Of a stretch of DNA of 64,000 nt, positions 58,714 through 64,000 are shown piece after piece. The stretch is from Streptomyces cyaneofuscatus (GTDB lineage Bacteria; Actinomycetota; Actinomycetes; Streptomycetales; Streptomycetaceae): NCBI RefSeq assembly GCF_000718135.1, contig NZ_JOEM01000005.1, positions 62,001 through 126,000 on the forward strand, written 5' to 3'. The stretch's first letter is position 1. Each line of letters starts with the position of its first letter. The notes under the pieces are model-generated. The model saw only the letters and a program-made list of their open reading frames with translations. It made no database searches and was not told the origin of the DNA. The position numbers and the translations under genes are program-made.

Positions 58714-59768
58714 CCGGCACGTCGCTGTGCGGTGCGGGTTCGGCGCGAACGCGCACTGAGCGGTGCACTCGTCTCTGCGGCGGTGTCGAGGGGAATCTCT
58801 GCCAACAGCTGCTTGGTGATCTTTTCGGTTCCGGAAGTCATGGCCCGCAGGGCCGCCGCCCTGATCAGGTGCGCGAGGCTGCCGATCATGCCGGAGGTGC
58901 GCTGGTAGAGGAAGTCCGCGTGGGCGGTCAGCATCCCGGGGGTGTGTCGGTGAAGTCGCAGGGACTGTTCCATGGTGGCCAGCAGCGCGAGCCATTCCTG
59001 CCTGTAGGCGGTGGTGGCGATGGTGAACGGTTCGGCGTGGATGCTGACGAAGCGTCCGGCGATCTGCTTACCGCGGGTGCCGGCGAACAGTCCCGCGGAC
59101 TCGACGTCGATGCCCGTATAAACGAACGTGGCCGCGATCCGTTCTGACAGGTATTTGAGCTGGTCGGAGACTTCTGCGCCGGACCTGGTGGTGAGCGAGA
59201 TGTTATGGATCTCGTCGACTAGGACCAGTTCGCAGCGCAGTTCGGCTAGGACCTCGCAGACTGCGTTGGTGATTTCGGTCTGGTTCATGCGGCGCGACAG
59301 CGGGAGGCCGAGGAACCGGGCGAACTCGACCGCGAGCATTTTCGGGGTGGCGGCCGGGGGAACGGTGACGTAGGCAACGGGTTGCCGGGGCCCGCAGTCG
59401 GCGGGCAGGCGGCGGCGGACGTGCTGTTCGTGTGCCTTGCCGAGCTGGGTGATCGCGGTCGTCTTGCCTGTGCCAGCCTCGCCGGAGACGATCAGGCCGC
59501 GGCGGGCGGAGACTTGGCGGCGGTTCAGGAGGGCCAGCTCCCGGCCGGTGCGGATCACTTCCATCACAGTCGGGGTCTTCGCGACGAACAGCTGGGTGTG
59601 GTGTTCGGCCCGGGCCTCGTCGTAAAGCTCGCGCTCGATGTCGCTCAGGGCCAGCAGCGCGGAGCTGTCCAGCACGGGGACACTGACTGGGGCGTGCTGG
59701 ACGAAGCGGCTCCATCCTTCCTTGGCGGTCAGGGGAAACTCGTGGTCGGCCGTGTCGGACGCGGTCAC
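58710..59768 (-). CDS. tniB: TniB/TnsC-like AAA+ transposition regulator
   Basis: An ATPase that links target selection (TniQ) to the transposase (TniA), 352 residues. Walker A is GEAGTGKT (96-103), Walker B LVLVDE (181-186) and is followed by IHNIS. The sensor region is AATFVYTGIDVESAGLF, and the N-terminal VPVLDSSALLALSDIERELYDEAR helix resembles other TniB proteins. GTG at 59768 overlaps the tniA stop (GTGA). The stop overlaps the tniQ ATG. Confidence 0.93.
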   Translation of the reverse strand: MTASDTADHEFPLTAKEGWSRFVQHAPVSVPVLDSSALLALSDIERELYDEARAEHHTQLFVAKTPTVMEVIRTGRELALLNRRQVSARRGLIVSGEAGTGKTTAITQLGKAHEQHVRRRLPADCGPRQPVAYVTVPPAATPKMLAVEFARFLGLPLSRRMNQTEITNAVCEVLAELRCELVLVDEIHNISLTTRSGAEVSDQLKYLSERIAATFVYTGIDVESAGLFAGTRGKQIAGRFVSIHAEPFTIATTAYRQEWLALLATMEQSLRLHRHTPGMLTAHADFLYQRTSGMIGSLAHLIRAAALRAMTSGTEKITKQLLAEIPLDTAAETSAPLSARSRRTRTAQRRAG

Positions 59769-61828
59769 CGGTAGTCCTCCTCGTTGAAGGGGTCGAAGAC
59801 GCCGAAGGGGATCACCTTGGCCAGCTCGGCTGGCTCACTCTCCGCCTGGTCGTCGTCTCCGTCCGGCGCAGAAGCAGTCCGCAGTGGGGTCGGCGCAGGT
59901 GGCCCCCCAGCCCTGGCCGACCGTGCTTCGCGTCCCTCAGCTCCTCTCTGCCGTTCGGCCCGTCGCAGTAGTCCCTCCAAGGCTCGGGCAACGACGGTCT
60001 GGTCGTCGCCGTTCTGACCGCGTTCGACGACCTGGCGCCGGGCCTGCCGCCAGAGAGCATCGGAGAACGGGCGGGCGACCAGTGGCAACAACGTCCACTC
60101 GGCGGTGATCCAGCCTTCCCCGCGGTGATTGCGTACGAAGATGTGGCTGAGGTCGTGAGGGTCGTAGTGGACCTCCCACTTGCCGCGCTGGACCGCGACG
60201 CCCGAGGATTGTCGGCGGTAGGCCGTCAGCTCCGGTGCGTCGTACGTGCGGTTGGCGATCCGGATGCCGTAGTCGTTGATCACTCGCCAGGTGACCGGCA
60301 GAAGCTCGATGTAGTCAGACGGCCCCAGCGGCATCGGCAGATAGCCGGTGGCCGACACCTGAAGCGCGTAGGCGTCGTTGGGCGACAGCGACCGGCCAGG
60401 CAGATAGGGGTGTACCAGTCCGTCATGCGGGCGCATCTGCCACCCCACGATCACCCATTCCTGGAGCAGGTCATCAAGTTCAGCAAGGGTGAAGGCCGCC
60501 TTGCGGGCTGGGTCGACGCCGCGTCGACTGACGTCCCGGCCCGTGTAGCTGGCGATGTGCTGGCAGAACAGGGTGTTGATCGAGGAAAACGTGCGCTCGA
60601 CAACGCCCTTGTCTGTCGGGGTGCCGGGGTGGGCAAGTTGGATGGAGACGCCTAGACGCTGGCAGGCCGAGGTGAAGGTCCGCGAGAGATAGACCGCGCC
60701 GTGGTCAGTGACGATGGTCTCCGGGACGATCACCGGCTTCGCTGCAGCGTGCTCGAACCGGGCGTCGATCTCCAGCAACCGGGCGTGCGGAAGCCGGGAC
60801 GCCGAGGCGGCAAGCGCCCTCGGCCAGGCTGGCCGCATCGGTTCTGGCACTAGCATCCGCGCCAGCAACAGGGCGGCGTCCACCGCTTTCGTGCTCTCCG
60901 GCCGCAGCACCGCCGCGCAGATTGTCCGGGTGGCGATGTCGACCGCAATGGTCAGCTCCGGCCTGCGGACCGCCCCGTCGTCGAGGACCGCCAGCACGTC
61001 GAGCTTGGTGGTGTCGATCTGCACCTGCTCCCCTGGCCGGCCGGCCAGGGTCAGAGTGAACGGGCCTTCAGGGCGGTTGGCGTTCTGTCGCCGGGTGGTA
61101 GCCGGGCCGAAAGTGTGCCGCCCGGTGGAAAGCCGTTCGGCCAGACGGTAGAAGGCTGGTCGAGAGGGCATCGGGACCACGCCAGGCCCATGCTCGGCCT
61201 CCAGAAGCCGCTCGACCCGACGCATCAGACGAGAGCGCGTCCCAGTGGACGTGTCAGTCTCCTCCCCGATCGCTCGGACGATCGCGTTGACAACTCGCTG
61301 ATCGGCCCGTCCGGTCGGGGACGAGGGCCGTATCGCCCTGCGGTCCACGAGCCCGAGCAGTCCCTGGGCCCGGTAGCGGGCGCGCATCCGCTGCAAGGTC
61401 CGCCGTCCCACCGGCCGCCCCAGCGCGGCCAGCTCCTCGGCCTTTGCCCGCTCCCGGTCGGCCAGTACCGTGCGGGCCGGGTCGTATGTTGGTCGAGGGC
61501 GAGTGCCCGGTGCGACGTCCGCAGGCAGTCCGCACTCCACCTCAGTCACATGCTGTTCCCAGAACCGGGCCTCGGCCACCGCTTCCGGCGGCACTGAGTC
61601 GAGCAAGCCCGCCGATGCCAACTCCGTCGTCTCACCGACCGAGCCGACGAGTGCGAACCCGTCCGAGGCCAGCAGGTAGGGCAGTAGTAGAGCCTGGTCT
61701 CGACCGTTGGCGCCGTGCAGGCGTACAGTGACGCCTTCGATGCCGACCACGGTGTGCTCAATGTCCTCGAACAGCACCTGGTCACCGAGTCGGAGCACCC
61801 CCGCCCTGGACGTCATTGCCATCGTCAC
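59765..61828 (-). CDS. tniA: TniA/TnsB-like DDE transposase
   Basis: The Mu-type transposase that joins the transposon 3' ends to target DNA, 687 residues. N-terminal helix-turn-helix domains (about 80-240) are followed by the RNase-H catalytic core with Asp272 (VQIDTTKLD), Asp375 (IVTDHGAVY) and Glu411 (KGVVERTF). A Mu-C-like beta-barrel follows (about 500-620), then a flexible tail ending IPFGVFDPFNEEDYR, which may be the contact for TniB. The GTG at 61828 overlaps the tnsA stop (GTGA). All three catalytic residues are present, so it looks functional. Confidence 0.94.
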   Translation of the reverse strand: MTMAMTSRAGVLRLGDQVLFEDIEHTVVGIEGVTVRLHGANGRDQALLLPYLLASDGFALVGSVGETTELASAGLLDSVPPEAVAEARFWEQHVTEVECGLPADVAPGTRPRPTYDPARTVLADRERAKAEELAALGRPVGRRTLQRMRARYRAQGLLGLVDRRAIRPSSPTGRADQRVVNAIVRAIGEETDTSTGTRSRLMRRVERLLEAEHGPGVVPMPSRPAFYRLAERLSTGRHTFGPATTRRQNANRPEGPFTLTLAGRPGEQVQIDTTKLDVLAVLDDGAVRRPELTIAVDIATRTICAAVLRPESTKAVDAALLLARMLVPEPMRPAWPRALAASASRLPHARLLEIDARFEHAAAKPVIVPETIVTDHGAVYLSRTFTSACQRLGVSIQLAHPGTPTDKGVVERTFSSINTLFCQHIASYTGRDVSRRGVDPARKAAFTLAELDDLLQEWVIVGWQMRPHDGLVHPYLPGRSLSPNDAYALQVSATGYLPMPLGPSDYIELLPVTWRVINDYGIRIANRTYDAPELTAYRRQSSGVAVQRGKWEVHYDPHDLSHIFVRNHRGEGWITAEWTLLPLVARPFSDALWRQARRQVVERGQNGDDQTVVARALEGLLRRAERQRGAEGREARSARAGGPPAPTPLRTASAPDGDDDQAESEPAELAKVIPFGVFDPFNEEDYR

Positions 61829-62586
61829 GGCACCTCCACCCGCCGAACAAGGGCGTACTCTCCCAAGACGGCCGATAGGTCCGTAGCCAGCCAGCCCGAC
61901 CACAGCAAGTGGAACAGCACCGGCAGAGCCGCGATGGGATCGCCGACCCGTTCGACACCGACCCGCAGGGGCGTCTCGCTGGTGAAGGCGTCCAGGCACC
62001 GATCGACGACAGGGGCCACCCAGTGCCGTGGGTGCCGGTAGCCTGCCAGCCAGCGGACGTTGGCCATCTGAACCACGTCCGGTGCCCCAACCAGGCGGTA
62101 CTCCCATCCAATCTCCTGGCAGGCCTGCTCAGTCGCCGCAAACGCCTCAGCATCCCGCGGCTTGATCCGGTCCAGAGGACGGCAGTCCACCACCAGACCA
62201 GAGCCGTCCGACCGACGCGCGAACCAGTCCGGAGCATGCGACCGGCGACGACCGCCCACCCCCCAGAACAGCCACATCGGCTGCGACGCGAACCCTGTGA
62301 CCCGCCTGTCGAAGTCCAGCAGCATCGCATGATCGCGCTCCAGCCAGGACTCGTAGCCGACGTGCCGGCCCACCGTCGCCGACCACCACAACCCTGAATA
62401 GTTGCGCTGCCCCTTCCAAGACGGAAACGACCTCACGGGACGACAGTCCTCGAACCTCACGAGTGATGCGTCATGCAGGGCTACACGGTGCTCGCCACCC
62501 GCCTTGTCTACATACCCGACTTCGTACCCAGTCCCCGCTCTCGGAAGACCGCCAGTAACTACCCGAAGTGCTCTCACCTGCACCAC
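61825..62586 (-). CDS. tnsA: TnsA-like transposon 5'-end endonuclease
   Basis: A 253-residue protein whose middle matches the restriction-enzyme-like TnsA endonuclease, which cuts the 5' strands of Tn7 ends to release the element. The catalytic set is Glu83 (in ESWLERDHAMLLD), Asp120 (in SHAPDWFARR) and Asp134 followed by Arg136 (VVDCRPLDRI); Tn7 TnsA has Gln-x-Lys at this last place. N-terminal residues 1-70 and the C-terminal helical domain (about 150-253) are typical in size. Starts are possible at GTG 62586, 62583 or 62577. It overlaps tniA (GTGA), so both strands' cleavage subunits are made together. Confidence 0.87.
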   Translation of the reverse strand: MVQVRALRVVTGGLPRAGTGYEVGYVDKAGGEHRVALHDASLVRFEDCRPVRSFPSWKGQRNYSGLWWSATVGRHVGYESWLERDHAMLLDFDRRVTGFASQPMWLFWGVGGRRRSHAPDWFARRSDGSGLVVDCRPLDRIKPRDAEAFAATEQACQEIGWEYRLVGAPDVVQMANVRWLAGYRHPRHWVAPVVDRCLDAFTSETPLRVGVERVGDPIAALPVLFHLLWSGWLATDLSAVLGEYALVRRVEVP

Positions 62587-62620
62587 GGTGACAAGCGGCA
62601 GGGGGCGGCATTCGCCACTC

Positions 62621-62691
62621 TCGCCATGTTCACTGGGACGAGTGGTCGCGCCGTAGGACCGTCACGGGAGGTCGACACAGTGAACTTTTCC
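62621..62691. repeat. Right-edge sites related to the left edge
   Basis: TCGCCATGTTCACTGGG (62621-62637) differs from the left site in two positions. A partial inverted match, CACAGTGAAC (62676-62685), lies farther out, so GTTCACTGNG occurs in both directions. They sit 35 to 100 bases beyond the tnsA start, where the transposon end is expected. Confidence 0.45.
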
Positions 62692-62698
62692 ATCTTGA

Positions 62699-63075
62699 TC
62701 AGGTTGCGAGTTCGAGGGCGATGACGGCACGGACGGCGGCTGTGATCCGGGGGGGGGTGCTGCAGCGGAGCTTCCGCAGGAGCCGCCAGGACTTGAGTAT
62801 GGCCATGGCGCGTTCGCCGAGGCTGCGAATCTTGGCGTGATCGCGGTTGCGGTGTCGGCGCCAGTCGCGGAGGTGCTTGCCACGGATCGGGACACGGATC
62901 GCAGGGCCAGCGTCCTGGTACGCCTTGTCGGCCCAGCACTTGCTGTCGTCTACGTCGAGGGGGCAGGTATGCCGTGGTTCCGGGCCGCGGTCAGGTCGTG
63001 TGCGGCTCCCGGCAGTGCGTCCGAGGCCCAGATCAGGCGCCCGGCGGGATCGGCGAGGACTTGCACGTTCATCCC
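62699..63075 (-). pseudogene. Truncated, frameshifted IS5-type (DDE_Tnp_4) transposase remnant
   Basis: Only the 3' half of an IS5-family transposase is left. From about 63075 the frame reads MNVQVLADPAGRLIW and GAAHDLTAARNHGIPA, with a catalytic Asp. A one-base shift at the G5 run 62959-62963 is needed to go on with WADKAYQDAGPAIRVPIRGK and the catalytic Glu in LGERAMAILKSW, ending at the TGA at 62699. The N-terminal half is absent; before the MNVQV part the sequence is not IS5-like. It is a decayed insertion next to the Tn7-like element. Confidence 0.85.
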
Positions 63076-63238
63076 GTCAGGTTGGAAAGGCTCACTGCCC
63101 AAGATCCACTTTCGATACACGGCCTCGCAGGCCGCGCCGGTTCGGTGGACCTCGGCAATCCACTGGCGTGGGGGCACTGTCGGGTCATATCCTGATCTGT
63201 TCTTCGATGAGTAACTACCACACGGAGGCTGCTAGTTG

Positions 63239-63886
63239 ATGGACGTAGCGAGGATGATGGCTCAGCTTGATGAGCTTATTGCTGAGTACCGAGAAATGAT
63301 CAGCACCCGGGCTGAAGGAGTACTGGCCTCTGATCGAGCCAAGCTCCTTGTGAGCCGTCTCGAAGCCGCTATCGATCGCTTGGCCCCTCCTGGTAGTAGC
63401 TACGTGAGGCAGCTAGATGCCTATCGGGAACAAAAGCGAACCTCGCTGAAGATTCGCGAGATATTTAGCATTGCTCTTGGCCTCCATCACGACCTGGCAT
63501 CCGGATGGATGGAGACATTTGCTGAGATGGCGCACGCTGACACCCATAAAAGTTACCTGGATATGGCAGAGACGTTGTTGCAATCGGGATACAAGGACGC
63601 CGCAGCCGTCATCACAGGTACGTCATTGGAAGTTCATGTGCGAACACTCTGTGTTAAATATGGCATAGACACCGAACTGGCCAGTGGTGCACCGAAGAAG
63701 GCCGACGCCATGAACTCCGACCTGAAGAAGGCTGACATCTATGACGGACTACGGCAAAAGCAGATTACGGCCTGGATGGACCTGCGCAACAAGGCGGCTC
63801 ACGGTGACTACCAAAGCTACGACGAACACCAGGTACGTATGTTCATTGATGGCGTGCGGGACTTCATGCTGAAGTACTCGGCATAG
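63239..63886 (+). CDS. HEPN-like protein, possible RNase or defence component
   Basis: A 215-residue protein with a lower GC content and different codon use from its surroundings, which suggests recent transfer. It is all-helical: a coiled-coil-like N-terminus (MAQLDELIAEYREMIST), helices through the middle (GYKDAAAVITGTSLEVHVRTLC), and near the C-terminus RNKAAHGDY (about residues 182-190), the R-x4-H pattern of HEPN nucleases. The ATG at 63239 is used (GGAGG at 63224-63228); a TTG one codon earlier is an alternative. It is followed 23 bases later by a second gene that may be related. Function as toxin, abortive-infection factor or cargo is inference. Confidence 0.75.
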   Translation: MDVARMMAQLDELIAEYREMISTRAEGVLASDRAKLLVSRLEAAIDRLAPPGSSYVRQLDAYREQKRTSLKIREIFSIALGLHHDLASGWMETFAEMAHADTHKSYLDMAETLLQSGYKDAAAVITGTSLEVHVRTLCVKYGIDTELASGAPKKADAMNSDLKKADIYDGLRQKQITAWMDLRNKAAHGDYQSYDEHQVRMFIDGVRDFMLKYSA

Positions 63887-63909
63887 CCCGCAGACAAGGG
63901 GACTAAACG

Positions 63910-64000
63910 ATGGTCAACATCGACAAGGTAGTCGAGCAGCTCAACTTTCTGATCAAGGCTTCCGAAAACTACGCACGGAACGATAACTGGTCTCTCCTGC
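63910..64000 (+). CDS. Start of a second protein, truncated by the window
   Basis: An ATG at 63910 with AAGGGG just upstream opens a frame of 30 codons to the window end, reading MVNIDKVVEQLNFLIKASEN onward. It is not enough to classify. Its start is alike in pattern to the N-terminus of the preceding HEPN-like protein (VARMMAQLDELIAEY against IDKVVEQLNFLIKAS), which suggests tandem relatives. The gap between the genes is 23 bases, so they are likely co-transcribed. Confidence 0.6.
   Translation, partial: MVNIDKVVEQLNFLIKASENYARNDNWSLL

Larger units (their letters stand above)
57730..62691 (-). mobile_element. Tn7-like transposon with tnsA-tniA-tniB-tniQ
   Basis: Four genes on one strand encode a TnsA-like endonuclease, a DDE transposase (TniA/TnsB-like), an AAA+ regulator (TniB/TnsC-like) and the targeting adaptor TniQ. 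All four overlap by four bases and all motifs are intact. The listed edges are only the outermost repeat-like sites seen; the real ends could be up to about 150 bases further out. There is no resolvase (tniR) or res site, in keeping with cut-and-paste by TnsA plus TniA, and no cargo gene between tniQ and the left side. No cas gene is nearby, so it is not a CRISPR-guided type in the visible DNA. Confidence 0.85.

Noticed and set aside
57730..62691. CRISPR-associated transposon (CAST)
   Set aside because: No cas gene or repeat-spacer array was seen in the window, and the TniQ resembles the Tn5053 type.
62930..62980. Programmed frameshift in the IS5-type transposase
   Set aside because: The sequence around the G5 run is not a good slippery heptamer and the 5' half of the gene is missing, so decay is more likely.

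Overview
The window is a high-GC actinobacterial chromosome segment, almost certainly Streptomyces. Evidence for this is the extreme GC bias at third codon positions, frequent GTG starts, GTGA/ATGA gene overlaps, and the order his genes - dnaE - lspA - ileS - divIVA/ylm/ftsZ - mur/fts - rsmH - moxR, which matches from memory the region around hisD-dnaE-ftsZ of S. coelicolor. No tRNA, rRNA or CRISPR array was seen.

Layout. 1-2758 (minus): hisD-hisC-hisB, coupled by 4-nt overlaps. 2927-7075 (plus): a pentapeptide-like membrane protein, a helical-repeat protein, a Lon-substrate-domain protein and a YbaK deacylase, followed by a dense cluster of an intergenic repeat (7078-7475). 7491-11538 (minus): a DUF2567-like membrane protein, an ABC-2 exporter pair and a NYN-domain protein whose linker is coded by long G/C homopolymers. 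11830-24042: a small hydrophilic protein, dnaE, a DUF2252 protein, a membrane-anchored DsbA-like protein, a Tat-exported PhoD phosphatase, a dienelactone-hydrolase-like protein, an MscS channel and a Na+/H+ antiporter. 24265-27226 (minus): a DksA/TraR-like protein with an H1-like Lys/Ala tail, lspA, rluD and a GNAT acetyltransferase. 27520-30947 (plus): an ileS T-box leader and a eukaryote-type ileS.

31331-49206 (minus) is the division and cell-wall (dcw) cluster. Transcription runs from rsmH through ftsL, ftsI, murE, murF, mraY, murD, ftsW, murG, ftsQ and ftsZ to pgeF, yggS, sepF, yggT and divIVA, and ends in a perfect 19-bp hairpin. Together these genes make lipid II, polymerise septal peptidoglycan, build the Z-ring and direct polar growth. 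ftsA, murC and ddl are not in the cluster. Next come a beta-carbonic anhydrase, a moxR - DUF58 - transglutaminase operon, a DUF3040 protein, a methyltransferase and a small HEPN-family protein (to 57584).

From about 57600 the character changes. 57739-62586 holds a four-gene transposition module on the minus strand, tnsA-tniA-tniB-tniQ, every pair overlapping by 4 nt and every key motif intact. It is a Tn7-like element in which a TnsA-type endonuclease is joined to a Tn5053-type TniABQ set. Related 17-bp sequences lie at both its edges. It is flanked on the right by a truncated, frameshifted IS5-type transposase (62699-63075) and by lower-GC DNA encoding a HEPN-like protein with an R-x4-H motif and the start of a possibly related second protein running off the window. 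This mobile and accessory end is the most interesting part of the window.
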